From assembly GCA_945870185.1 (NCBI GenBank), contig CAMBRK010000027.1, forward strand, positions 1-49,090: a stretch of 49,090 nt of DNA, given 5' to 3'. The stretch's first letter is position 1; every line of letters starts with the position of its first letter. Positions 9,540 through 18,205 of the stretch are shown piece after piece. The position numbers and the translations under genes are program-made. The notes below the pieces were generated by a model that had not been told where the DNA came from, made no database searches, and was given only the letters and a program-made list of their open reading frames with translations. This DNA comes from Aureispira sp. CCB-QB1. GTDB lineage: Bacteria > Bacteroidota > Bacteroidia > Chitinophagales > Saprospiraceae.

Positions 9540-10177
9540 TACAGGTATTGTTTTGATATTAAAGTACAATAATAGCAGTTATTTTCAGAATGACAAAATT
9601 CTGTGCTTTTTTATGAATAATTATATAGGAGAATGTCGGCTATGATGCTATTTTGTTTGGATTGCCGATTTGATGAGTTGTTGATGCCACCGATTGCGGG
9701 ACTTCACTTCGTTTCGTTTGAGAAGTTATAGATTTGCAATGAGTTGTACTGGTTTTTATCGCGTTTGTTTTCGGTGATTGAGCGCAACATAGTGAAGCCG
9801 AAATCACAAAAGTGGCTTTGCTTCATTTCGACTTCACTTCGTTGCGCTCAGTGCGGCGCGACTTCGTTGCACTGCGCTCAGCTCTCGATTAAGCTTTAGC
9901 ATGACACCGGCGTTGCTTTCTGCATTATACGGTGTTATACTAAGCTTGGATAAAATTGGAGCGCAACATCGTGGAGCCAAAATCACAATCAATTATCGAA
10001 GCCAAAATCACAAGTATCGTAGAGTATGAATCACCTTCGATATCACTTCATTCATTACTGCTCGCTCATACCCTCATGTTACGCTTGCTTTAATAAATTC
10101 CCCCAATTCACTAACACACTTGACAATAATTTATGTTACTTTGCGGTTCAATATTCAACAACTAATTTACTAGCGCA
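9540..10177. other. Repeat-bearing intergenic region between divergent genes
   Basis: About 640 bases without a convincing gene separate the divergently transcribed M14 peptidase and flippase genes. The central part is richer in GC than its surroundings and contains several related direct repeats, listed separately. The outer parts are AT-rich and must hold both promoters. Upstream of the flippase, GTTACTTTGCG near 10135-10145 is one base away from the TAnnTTTG -7 consensus, but no convincing -33 element is correctly spaced. Confidence 0.5.
9777..10013. repeat. Imperfect direct repeats with GCGCAACAT / GAAGCCAAAATCACAA core
   Basis: A unit of about 33 bases at 9777-9809 (starting ATTGAGCGCAACATAGTG) recurs at 9955-9988 (starting ATTGGAGCGCAACATCGTG), and its second half recurs at 9995-10013. 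Between them a second pair is present: CGACTTCACTTCGTTGCG at 9829 and CGACTTCGTTGCACTGCG at 9859. No open reading frame of note covers them. They look like decayed copies of a dispersed intergenic repeat; no mobile-element gene is nearby. Confidence 0.55.
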
Positions 10178-11692
10178 TTGGGAGTCATACAGCGACAAAG
10201 CTTAAAATATACTATCGTTAATTTTGTAGGAACATTTATTGGTTTTCTGAGTGTGATCTTTATATACCCATTGGAAAAAGATTTAAATGGATATTTTCAG
10301 TATTTGTTTAGTGCCGCTTCACTCTTAGTGCCCATCTTGGGATTGGGTATCCATGCAGCCATAGTCAAATACTATCCGGTTTTTGTTCAGAAGCAACGGC
10401 AAGATCACTTTTTGTCTTTTACCTTATCATTAGCTACATTGGCAGCTATAGGGACTACACTCATTTTGGTCATCATGTACCGGTTTAGTGAAGGCGTTTT
10501 TGCATATATTTTGCCCAATTACGACTTTATTAAAGAAAATATCACCCAGGTTTTGATCTTGAGTTATTTACTGTTGTATGCATCTATTTTCTTTTTTCAT
10601 GCTACTGTCAGATATCGGATTGTGATTCCGGATATTATTTATACGTTGGCTCTGAAATTGTTTTTACCGGTATTGGTCTTGATGGTGTTTTGGGGATGGA
10701 TAGACAGGGCATATTTTGCGTATGTCGTCCTCATGTACTTTTTTGTCGTGATGCTCTTGCTCGCTGTTTATTTGTTTTATTTGGATAAGCATCGGTTTCG
10801 CCCATCGTGGGATGTACTGGACAAAACAGAATATAAAGGTTTTTTCAGTTATATGGGTTTTGCCTTTTTAAATGGCTTGGGTGCTACATTGGCACTCCGG
10901 TTAGACATCATCATGATAGCCGGTATGATCAATACTCATGCCGTTTATATTTACACCACGATCATGATCATTTCCAATGTCATAGAGATACCTGCAAAAG
11001 CACTGAATCAAATCGCATCACCAGTGATATCCAACAGTTGGTCGCAAGGTGATACCCAAAACATCAAAGATATCTATCAGCAATCTTCGGTTTATGGTTG
11101 GATTGGTGGTTTGTTTTTGTTTCTACTGCTCTTTTTTATATGGGGAGATTTGTTGCATTTGATGCCGGCTAAGTTTGACATCAGCCTTCAGGAAGTACTG
11201 ACGATATTTGCATTGTTGAGTGCTGCCAGGATTATGGATTTGGTGACCGGTGTCAATTCTGTGATCATTTCCTATTCAGAATCTTTTCGTTTTCACATGT
11301 ACTTTTTATTGGCTATGGGGGCCATCAATATTGTTTTGAATTACTTTTTTATAGCGAAGTATGGTGTCGTGGGTGCTGCCATGGCAACCTTTGTAGCTTA
11401 TATTGTTTTTAATATATTGAAACATCTCTTACTCAAGTATCGATATGGGTTCTTTATAGAATGGAAAGATCATTACCGAATCTTAGGCGTAGGTATCATC
11501 GTTTTTGGCTTGATGTATTTGTTGCCGGTGTCTTTTCATCCGATTTTTAATATTATCATCCGGTCGTCACTGACATCTATTTTGTTCTTTTCTTTGATTT
11601 ATTGGGTCAATCCCGGTGGAGATATTAGAAATATAGTGAAGGGATTTTTGGATAAGTATAGTTGGGTGTTGAGTAAAGTGAAGCATAGATAA
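10178..11692 (+). CDS. Polysaccharide / lipid-linked oligosaccharide flippase (MOP superfamily)
   Basis: 504 residues with about 12-14 hydrophobic segments covering nearly the whole length. The start is a TTG at 10178 that gives MGVIQRQSLKYTIVNFVGTF, the N-terminus typical of Bacteroidota oligosaccharide flippases (MGxIQRQSxK). No ATG occurs near this conserved start. Members of the polysaccharide-biosynthesis / MurJ-MATE fold move lipid-linked sugars across the inner membrane for O-antigen, capsule or exopolysaccharide. The substrate cannot be read from sequence and no glycosyltransferase cluster is adjacent, so this is an orphan flippase. Confidence 0.85.
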   Translation: MGVIQRQSLKYTIVNFVGTFIGFLSVIFIYPLEKDLNGYFQYLFSAASLLVPILGLGIHAAIVKYYPVFVQKQRQDHFLSFTLSLATLAAIGTTLILVIMYRFSEGVFAYILPNYDFIKENITQVLILSYLLLYASIFFFHATVRYRIVIPDIIYTLALKLFLPVLVLMVFWGWIDRAYFAYVVLMYFFVVMLLLAVYLFYLDKHRFRPSWDVLDKTEYKGFFSYMGFAFLNGLGATLALRLDIIMIAGMINTHAVYIYTTIMIISNVIEIPAKALNQIASPVISNSWSQGDTQNIKDIYQQSSVYGWIGGLFLFLLLFFIWGDLLHLMPAKFDISLQEVLTIFALLSAARIMDLVTGVNSVIISYSESFRFHMYFLLAMGAINIVLNYFFIAKYGVVGAAMATFVAYIVFNILKHLLLKYRYGFFIEWKDHYRILGVGIIVFGLMYLLPVSFHPIFNIIIRSSLTSILFFSLIYWVNPGGDIRNIVKGFLDKYSWVLSKVKHR

Positions 11693-11787
11693 ATATTGTA
11701 AGTAAGCGTTTCAGAAGTATCCTATCTCTTTTCCATTGTCCATACGATTGCTTTTGGTTAAGTTACTCAGTTTATTGATTTATTTCA

Positions 11788-11795
11788 TATTTTTG
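11788..11795 (+). promoter_or_regulatory. Possible -7 promoter box overlapping the first possible uvrC start
   Basis: TATTTTTG matches the Bacteroidota -7 consensus TAnnTTTG exactly. Its last G is the G of the GTG at 11795, so transcription would begin downstream of that codon. This argues for the later TTG at 11819 as the uvrC start. No TTTG at the usual 19-base spacing was found, so support is modest. Confidence 0.35.
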
Positions 11796-11818
11796 TGACA
11801 TCAACAATTATATCGTCA

Positions 11819-13618
11819 TTGAGTACTGAAGATTTTAAAGCTATTTCCGACAATATACCGCATGAGCCGGGAGTCTATCGATTTTTGGATACGGATGGTA
11901 GCATCTTGTACGTGGGTAAGGCCAAGAGTCTAAAAAACAGACTCAATTCGTATTTTGGGGAAAAGAAGCATATGCAATATAAGACAGTATTGCTGACCAG
12001 AAATGCTTCTAATATCGAGTATACGGTAGTAGAAACAGAACATGATGCCCTGTTGCTGGAGAATTCCTTGATCAAGAAATTCCAACCAAGATATAATGTC
12101 ATGCTCAAAGATGGAAAATCCTATACCTACATTTGTATCAAAAACGAAGCCTTTTCCAGAGTTTTTTTTACTAGACGTTTGATAAAAGATGGTTCTATCT
12201 ATTTTGGTCCTTATACTTCCAAGCATAGAGTCAATATCCTTTTTGAGATCATTAAAAAACTTTTTCAACTACGCACGTGTAATCTCAATCTTACAGAAGA
12301 AAATATTGCAAAAAATAAGTTTAAAGTGTGCCTCGAATATCACATCAAAAATTGTCTCGGACCTTGTGAAGGCTTAGAATCAGCAGATGAATACAGCCAG
12401 AAAATCGAACAAGTCAGAAATATTTTGCGGGGCAACTTGGGGAATGTAAAAAAGTACATCACCGACACTATGAAACAACATGCTGAAGACCTTGAATTTG
12501 AGAAAGCACAGCTACTCAAAGAAAAGCTTTTTGCATTTGAAGATTATCAGTCGTCATCTACCATCATGAGCACAACGATCAAAGATGTAGACGTATTTGC
12601 CATAAAAAAGGAAGATAACATGGCTTATGTGAACTATCTGAAAATATCAAACGGTACCATCGTCAATACCGATGTCACAGAGATGCAGATGAACCTTGAT
12701 AATGAAGATGAAGATTTACTGGCTTATGTCATTCCTTTTATCAGAGAGCGATTTGATAGTCAGGCACCTGAAGTTGTGGTTCCCACGCAAGTTTTGCTTA
12801 CCGATACTAAAATAGAAGTCACTGTACCACAAAGAGGAGATAAGAAGAAACTTCTGGAACTGGCAGAAAACAATATAGATTACTACATTAAACAAAAAAG
12901 ACGTGATGAAATCAGTCATCAAAAAAAAGTTTCTCCTGCTGAAAGGATTCTCACTACACTCAAAAAAGATCTGCAAATGGAGTCGATTCCTTTACATATA
13001 GAGTGTTTTGACAATTCCAATTTGCAAGGAACCAACCCTGTTTCCAGTTGTGTGGTTTTTAAAAATGCCAAACCGAGTAACAAAGATTACCGGCACTTCA
13101 ATGTCAAGACGGTGGAAGGTCCCAATGATTTTGCATCTATGGAAGAAGTCGTATATCGACGCTACAAGCGCTTGCTAGATGAAGGGAAATCCCTGCCACA
13201 GTTAATCATCATTGATGGTGGTAAAGGACAACTGTCATCTGCCGTTCTGAGTTTGGAGAAATTGAACATATTGGGCAAAGTCACGGTCATTGGCATAGCC
13301 AAAAAACTGGAAGAAATCTTTTTCCCCGGCGATTCGCTTCCATTGTACATCAATAAGAAATCAGAATCACTCAAGCTCATTCAACATGCCAGGAATGAAG
13401 CGCACAGGTTTGCCATTTCTTTTCACAGAGACCAAAGGTCCAAAAACTTCTTAGGTACCCAATTGACCAATATTCCAGGTATTGGCAAAGTCACTGCAGA
13501 AAAATTGCTCAAGTCTTTTGGTTCGGTCCAGAGGGTCAAAGAGTCTGATCCAGCGGAATTAGAAAAAGTCATTGGCAAAGCTAATGCAGAAAAGGTACTT
13601 GGATTTTTGAACGAGTAG
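11819..13618 (+). CDS. uvrC: Excinuclease ABC subunit C
   Basis: 599 residues from TTG 11819 (a GTG at 11795 would add eight residues but overlaps a promoter-like box). UvrC makes both incisions around DNA lesions in nucleotide excision repair, with UvrA and UvrB. Domains in order: GIY-YIG nuclease (GVYRFLD ... ILYVGKAKSLKNRL, residues about 15-95); a Cys-containing segment (CLEYHIKNCLGPCEG); UVR motif for UvrB contact (about 195-230); RNase H-like 5' incision domain with HIECFDNSNLQGTNPV and IIIDGGKGQLSSA; C-terminal helix-hairpin-helix (NIPGIGKVTAEKLLKSFG). Length matches the family. It is monocistronic here, which is usual. Confidence 0.96.
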   Translation: MSTEDFKAISDNIPHEPGVYRFLDTDGSILYVGKAKSLKNRLNSYFGEKKHMQYKTVLLTRNASNIEYTVVETEHDALLLENSLIKKFQPRYNVMLKDGKSYTYICIKNEAFSRVFFTRRLIKDGSIYFGPYTSKHRVNILFEIIKKLFQLRTCNLNLTEENIAKNKFKVCLEYHIKNCLGPCEGLESADEYSQKIEQVRNILRGNLGNVKKYITDTMKQHAEDLEFEKAQLLKEKLFAFEDYQSSSTIMSTTIKDVDVFAIKKEDNMAYVNYLKISNGTIVNTDVTEMQMNLDNEDEDLLAYVIPFIRERFDSQAPEVVVPTQVLLTDTKIEVTVPQRGDKKKLLELAENNIDYYIKQKRRDEISHQKKVSPAERILTTLKKDLQMESIPLHIECFDNSNLQGTNPVSSCVVFKNAKPSNKDYRHFNVKTVEGPNDFASMEEVVYRRYKRLLDEGKSLPQLIIIDGGKGQLSSAVLSLEKLNILGKVTVIGIAKKLEEIFFPGDSLPLYINKKSESLKLIQHARNEAHRFAISFHRDQRSKNFLGTQLTNIPGIGKVTAEKLLKSFGSVQRVKESDPAELEKVIGKANAEKVLGFLNE

Positions 13619-13885
13619 GGGAGAGCGATTTAAAAAAATAGACAACGTATAAAACTTTATCGCAGTTTTAAGAACATTACATACTTATTTCTTCATTTTA
13701 TGTGCATTTACAATTTCACATAAACTTCTTTAACAGGTTTTTGAATTTATATACGAGTATTAGATTCAAGTTTCATTTGGGTAGTTGTTGAATTTGCTCA
13801 AGTTTAGTGGAAATTATATTTTTTTAAATGGAATAATAATTACCTTAAATTTTCGTTTACATATACATTAAATCAATCAACCATT
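13619..13885. other. AT-rich spacer, nothing recognised
   Basis: No open reading frame, clear terminator hairpin or promoter box was identified between the end of uvrC and the palindromic element that starts at about 13886. Confidence 0.5.
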
Positions 13886-14115
13886 AATTCTACTTTGTCA
13901 AATTAGTATTTTCAAAATTTAGAGACTAAAAAAAAGGTTTCTCAGTAGCTAAAGCTTCTTCGAAATGACATAAGAGTAGCGTTTAATTGGTGGAGAAAGG
14001 GAGATCGGCCTTGCCGAACTCCCTTTCTCCACCACGTTTTTACAACAAAAATCGTCATTTCGAACCACATAGTGGTGAGAAAACTTAATTTATTCAAATA
14101 TAAAAAAGTAGAATT
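13886..14115. repeat. MITE-like palindromic element, copy A
   Basis: About 230 bases. The left end AATTCTACTTTGTCAAATT is matched by a decayed inverted right end (AAAAAGTAGAATT, 14103-14115). Inside are a second inverted pair (TCGAAATGAC near 13960 and GTCATTTCGA near 14053, with CTCAG and TGAG-type flanks) and, in the centre, a 16-bp perfect stem TGGTGGAGAAAGGGAG (13988-14003) pairing with 14019-14034, topped by a TCGGC/GCCGA stem. The reverse strand of 37566-37793 aligns with it from end to end except in the hairpin core. No coding capacity, so it would be non-autonomous. It ends three bases before the start codon of the next gene and forms that gene's 5' region. Confidence 0.75.
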
Positions 14116-14118
14116 AAA

Positions 14119-14739
14119 ATGAAAAATAATTTATCTCGAAGCGACTTTGCCATATCTCTTGGAATGGGAAGTTTAAGTACTGCAGTACTTTCCAATGCTA
14201 TCATCAATGATAAATCAACAGTTGGAGATAATATAAACCACATCGGTCCCCAAAAAGGTTTTACACCTCATGTAGGAACCTTAGTGTCCATGTTGGATTG
14301 GGTGCGCGATACGATATTTAAGTATCATTCCAAATTAACCATGGAACAATTGGATCATTTGCATGACAAAGATTCGAATACTATTGGGTCTCTCATCATG
14401 CATCTAGCGGATACAGAAGTCATTTATCAAGATATCACCTTTGAAAATTTGGATGATTTTTCTCCAGCCAATAAAGAAAAATGGGGCGTTGCTATGGATT
14501 TGGGCGAAAAAGCCAGAAAAGAAATAAAAGGTAACCCACTTAGTTATTATAAAGACATGTACGAGGAAGTGCGAAAACAAACCAATGAAGGACTCAGCAA
14601 AAGAGATGACCAATGGTTACTTTCAGGAGAAACCAAAGAATGGGATTGGAATAACTACTGTAAATGGTTTCACGTAGTAGAACATTATGCAAATCATAGA
14701 GGTCAAATCACTTGGCAATCACGGAGATTGCCCAAATAA
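14119..14739 (+). CDS. DinB-like four-helix protein with N-terminal export-type segment
   Basis: 206 residues. From about residue 45 on it fits the DinB/YfiT superfamily of four-helix, usually metal-binding, proteins: LVSMLDWVRDTIF opening helix, SLIMHLADTEVIYQ with a ligand-type histidine, and WFHVVEHYANHRGQITWQ near the end with the HxxxHR pattern. Members include thiol-dependent transferases and many of unknown role. The first 30 residues (LSRSDFAISLGMGSLSTAV) resemble a degenerate Tat-type leader with RS instead of RR, so export is possible but unproven. It follows a palindromic element and has no operon partner; the next gene is convergent. Confidence 0.7.
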   Translation: MKNNLSRSDFAISLGMGSLSTAVLSNAIINDKSTVGDNINHIGPQKGFTPHVGTLVSMLDWVRDTIFKYHSKLTMEQLDHLHDKDSNTIGSLIMHLADTEVIYQDITFENLDDFSPANKEKWGVAMDLGEKARKEIKGNPLSYYKDMYEEVRKQTNEGLSKRDDQWLLSGETKEWDWNNYCKWFHVVEHYANHRGQITWQSRRLPK

Positions 14740-14767
14740 TTTTAACTTACCATTGATACTTTTATTC

Positions 14768-17008
14768 TCAAAACTTCACAAATTTCAGCGTCCTGGATTG
14801 ACCATCCTTAGCAATATTAACAAAATATAGACCTGAACTCAGATGTTCTATACTTATAGGCAGATCAGTCGTTTGATTATCTTGTTGGCTCAATACCGAT
14901 CCGTTGGTGGAAATCAGACTTACTTTGTCCAATGTTATCGATGTTTTACTCACAAAATACAAATACGATGGATCAGCAAAGACTGAAATGGTCTGATTTC
15001 CAATTTCCTTTGTTGATGATGTACACTCAATACCAGGGATGGTTATGACAAATCTACACGCTTCATTGGCTTTGTCCCAAACCCCAATCTCATGTGCTTT
15101 CTTTTCAGTCAATCCTTCTATTTTCACAGGTAAATCTGAATACTTAAAAGTCTTGTAAAATACACCATTGATCTTGACATTAAACTCAGTTCCTGTATTT
15201 TCATGCTCAAAATTGAGATTTATCGAGTATTTTTTATCAATGCAATCGTTAAACTTAATGATAGGATTTCCCATCTTACATTCTTTGGTTTCACAGCAAA
15301 TGACTTCTCCAAAACCAAATTCTGCAGCACAATCCGGATATTGTAAATCGATGATAGCAAACCTGTATTTGGTTTTACAATCGCCATCAAATGGCCCCAA
15401 TTTGTATTCGGTTTTGCCATAAGTGAGCGTATCGTGGGCGATTCCATTGACTTTAACCAAAAATCCCTTATTGCCTGTACCTTGTGAGCCAAAGGTCATT
15501 ACCACAAAAAAACTACCTTTGTCATCACACGGAAGGGTTTTGACTTTCAGGTCTTTGAGTACACATTTTACTGGATTACATTTTATCGTATATTCTTTGA
15601 TCAAAAAGCAAGGTTCCTGCTCAGTATCCGATACTTTTACTTTGATTACTGTTCCGCTAAGTTTATCTCCGCTTACCGTGATAGGTAAATCTGCATATTT
15701 ATACTTTCCGATATAAATTCCATTGATGGATAGATGAAACGATTCGCTTTTGGGATTTTTAACCTGAAAGTTAATCTTTATCCCATTTAGTTTATCATTT
15801 TCACAGAGCTCAGTGATGACCATTTCTTGGAGGGCACATGGAGCATCACAACATATTTTTTCTTTGAAGGATGTATCCATTCGGCATCCTTCTATACTTC
15901 GGTCTATGACTACAAACTCATATATTGTCTTACAATCACCTGCGAGTGGACCTATCTTGTAGGTGGATGCGCCATAGTCATATTCCCCATATATTTTTCC
16001 ATTGCCTCTTACGACAAACCCATCCACACTGGTATTTTTGTCAGTAAAGGAGAGGATTGCAAAAAAAGTACCATCTTCGTTACAGGCATCTGCCTTGACA
16101 CTCATATCAGAAATGCTGCAAGGATGGTTGCAGTCGGTAATATATCCCAATTCGTAGGCAGCAAAACAAAGGCTATTATTTTTGTCCACAACCAAAAATT
16201 CATAATCTTTTGTGGTAGAGAATTTTAAACCTTTGATTCTTATAGGTAAATCCTTGTAGGCAAACATGCCATAGTTGGTGTTGTTGCCACCGAGTCTAAA
16301 GCTATCCGATGTCAATTGGTGCTTGAAATTTATCCTTAGGTCAAAGGTACTGTCTGCTGCATTACACTCCACGATTTGTGTTCGCAGGTGGTAAATATTA
16401 CAGGTACAAGGATTGAGTACTTTGATAGTGTCGCAACATTCAGGATTATCATTTACACAGATTACCAGATTGTTAAAAAGCTCTGTGGTTGATGATAATA
16501 GATTTTCTACTTTAAAGGAAAGACTATTAGGCTTGATAAATGCATGAAATTTTCCGTTATGGTAGATATCAAAAGCTTTTTGTGGACTATTCGTTTTTAA
16601 GTCTATATTCAAATTGTATTTCAGCCCATCACAAGACGTGGGCTCGAATGCCAATACTTCAAGGCTACAGGTGTTGTCACAGCATTTTTTTCCTGGATTG
16701 GTAAATTTACTGCAATTACTATTGTTTTCGTCCACTACCAAAAATTCATAATTCGTAGTACAATCTGCTCTTAACGGACCGATTTTGAGTGGAAGAACAC
16801 TGTAAGCATAGCTGCCATAATTTTTACCGTTACCTACCAATTTAAATTTTTCACCGGTTCCAGAGTGGTCAAAATTTAATGTTGCAAAAAACTGAGCATT
16901 TTCATTACAAGCACTGTAGGTGACATTCAATCCGGTGATCGAACATTGACTCCAACTACTGATTAAGGTTGTCAAAACAACACAAGCGGCTAAAAGATAA
17001 CGTTTCAT
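14768..17008 (-). CDS. Secreted protein with seven Cys-rich tandem repeats and T9SS type A sorting domain
   Basis: 746 residues. A signal peptide (residues 1-21, ISSWSQ) is followed by seven repeats of about 93 residues, each opening with C-S/N-I/L and containing a second Cys about 12-15 residues later, a NGxxYGxYxYxxLPxKI-like centre, a YEFxVxD strand and a closing CC or Cys pair. Repeats 1, 3, 4 and 6 are most alike. The last ~80 residues form a type A sorting domain (ISVFADPSYLYF ... GLYFVNIAKDGQSRTLKFVKF). It is exported by Sec and T9SS to the surface or medium. The repeat is not one I can name; disulfide-stabilised beta-sandwich is an inference from the strand pattern. Confidence 0.85.
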   Translation of the reverse strand: MKRYLLAACVVLTTLISSWSQCSITGLNVTYSACNENAQFFATLNFDHSGTGEKFKLVGNGKNYGSYAYSVLPLKIGPLRADCTTNYEFLVVDENNSNCSKFTNPGKKCCDNTCSLEVLAFEPTSCDGLKYNLNIDLKTNSPQKAFDIYHNGKFHAFIKPNSLSFKVENLLSSTTELFNNLVICVNDNPECCDTIKVLNPCTCNIYHLRTQIVECNAADSTFDLRINFKHQLTSDSFRLGGNNTNYGMFAYKDLPIRIKGLKFSTTKDYEFLVVDKNNSLCFAAYELGYITDCNHPCSISDMSVKADACNEDGTFFAILSFTDKNTSVDGFVVRGNGKIYGEYDYGASTYKIGPLAGDCKTIYEFVVIDRSIEGCRMDTSFKEKICCDAPCALQEMVITELCENDKLNGIKINFQVKNPKSESFHLSINGIYIGKYKYADLPITVSGDKLSGTVIKVKVSDTEQEPCFLIKEYTIKCNPVKCVLKDLKVKTLPCDDKGSFFVVMTFGSQGTGNKGFLVKVNGIAHDTLTYGKTEYKLGPFDGDCKTKYRFAIIDLQYPDCAAEFGFGEVICCETKECKMGNPIIKFNDCIDKKYSINLNFEHENTGTEFNVKINGVFYKTFKYSDLPVKIEGLTEKKAHEIGVWDKANEACRFVITIPGIECTSSTKEIGNQTISVFADPSYLYFVSKTSITLDKVSLISTNGSVLSQQDNQTTDLPISIEHLSSGLYFVNIAKDGQSRTLKFVKF

Positions 17009-17172
17009 AAATTTACTTTTTTCTTATAGAGTGCAAATAAACGAAAAACGCTCCTATTACGAATAGAAAAAGATAATTTTTTATAATATTCCGTAGTTAT
17101 TCTAGATTCTATATCCTGGATTGCCACAAGATTGCGACAATTCGGATGTTACATCAAATTAACATAAAAATA

Positions 17173-17205
17173 TTTGTTCCATATAAAGAAACTATCGTAT
17201 CTTTG
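17173..17205 (+). promoter_or_regulatory. Promoter of the toxin-antitoxin pair (TTTG - 21 - TATCTTTG)
   Basis: TTTG at 17173-17176 and TATCTTTG at 17198-17205 match the Bacteroidota -33 and -7 elements with a 21-base spacer, close to the usual 19-20. The -7 box ends three bases before the ATG at 17209, so the transcript would begin at or almost at the start codon. Confidence 0.6.
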
Positions 17206-17208
17206 TGA

Positions 17209-17565
17209 ATGAAAAATTTTTCAAAACCCATAAAAGTTAAATTGCTTGACGAAGCAACTAGCTATTTCGATGAGATTGATGAAAAAATTAAAGCAAAATT
17301 CTTCAAATCCTTCGAAAAAGTGGAATCAGGACATAAAGGTGATTGGTTCAAACATTTAGAAGATGAAATTTGGGAATTTAGAGAACGTGATTCTTCCAAA
17401 TTTTATAGAATTTTTGCATTTTGGGACCCAACGCTAGTCAAGCAAACACTAATCGTAGGAACACATGGTTTAGATAAGAAAACTAATAAAACTCCAAGGC
17501 ATGAAATTGAAAAAGCCAAACGAAGCATGAACAATTATTTTGAACAAAAAAAAGATAAAATATGA
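17209..17565 (+). CDS. HigB-like toxin, RelE/ParE superfamily (Gp49-like)
   Basis: 118 residues. The central part (FFKSFEKVESG, WFKHLEDEIWEFRE, FYRIFAFWD, LIVGTHGLDKKTNKTP followed by EIEKAKRSM) follows the phage-derived Gp49 / HigB pattern of the RelE fold, whose members cleave mRNA at the ribosome. The gene precedes its antitoxin, the order of higBA systems, and the stop codon overlaps the next start as ATGA, indicating translational coupling. Toxin activity is inferred from family and partner. The pair lies next to a possible attC-like site, consistent with horizontal acquisition. Confidence 0.85.
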   Translation: MKNFSKPIKVKLLDEATSYFDEIDEKIKAKFFKSFEKVESGHKGDWFKHLEDEIWEFRERDSSKFYRIFAFWDPTLVKQTLIVGTHGLDKKTNKTPRHEIEKAKRSMNNYFEQKKDKI

Positions 17566-17870
17566 AACTCACAAGTGTAGAAGAATTGAAAGAAAAACAT
17601 TTGGGCAAAATCGGAACACCTAAGCGTGATAAGTATGAATTAGAGCTCAAAATTGAGTTACTCGCCGAAGAAATAAAAGCTTTGAGAATTTCGAATAATT
17701 TAACCCAAGATCAATTGGGTGAATTAGTTGGTGTGCAAAGAGCTCAAATCTCTAAACTAGAAAATGGTAAATCAAATATAACTATAGGTACATTATTAAA
17801 AGTGATGAATGCTCTAAAAGCAAAAGTTAGTTTTAATGTAGAAAAATTAGGAGAAGTTCAAATGGTGTAA
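17562..17870 (+). CDS. HigA-like XRE-family antitoxin
   Basis: 102 residues. A helix-turn-helix of the Cro/CI type occupies about residues 42-92 (LRISNNLTQDQLGELVGVQ, then AQISKLENGKSNITIGTLLKVM). The N-terminal 40 residues are charged and probably bind the toxin. The protein should neutralise the preceding HigB-like toxin and repress the shared promoter at 17173-17205. It starts inside the toxin stop codon (ATGA). Confidence 0.88.
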   Translation: MKLTSVEELKEKHLGKIGTPKRDKYELELKIELLAEEIKALRISNNLTQDQLGELVGVQRAQISKLENGKSNITIGTLLKVMNALKAKVSFNVEKLGEVQMV

Positions 17871-17899
17871 AATTAAAAACTGATGTAACAACGGCTATT

Positions 17900-18205
17900 A
17901 TGAAAGATTCGCTATCTGATGATGAGGATTATTATGCCAAGACAAATAATGGAGATACTGAAAAAGTCCTAGCCACTGTTGCTGCAACGGTATTTGGTTT
18001 TTTCAAAAAACATCCCATAGCCATAGTTTATGCCACTGGTAGTACAGGTTCAAGGACAAGACTCTACCAAATGGGTATAAATAAATACTATTCAGAAATT
18101 GAGCCCGATTATCATATACTTGGGGAACTTGATAACAGGTTGGAACGTTTTATAAAAGATGTTAAATACAAAGGATTTGTAATATTTAAAAAGGATATAA
18201 TATGA
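17900..18205 (+). CDS. DUF6934-like protein, apparently short at the N-terminus
   Basis: 101 residues. The core TNNGDTEKVLATVAATVFGF, the segment VYATGSTGSRTRLYQMGI and the end KGFVIFKKD fit the Bacteroidota family DUF6934, of unknown function. From memory, family members carry some 35-50 additional residues before the NNGD motif; here only about 16 remain (KDSLSDDEDYYAK). The frame stays open upstream but has no homologous-looking sequence, so the 5' part may have been replaced. Its stop overlaps the start of the following 61-aa gene (ATGA), which suggests the two act together. A truncated but still translated gene is my best reading. Confidence 0.65.
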   Translation: MKDSLSDDEDYYAKTNNGDTEKVLATVAATVFGFFKKHPIAIVYATGSTGSRTRLYQMGINKYYSEIEPDYHILGELDNRLERFIKDVKYKGFVIFKKDII

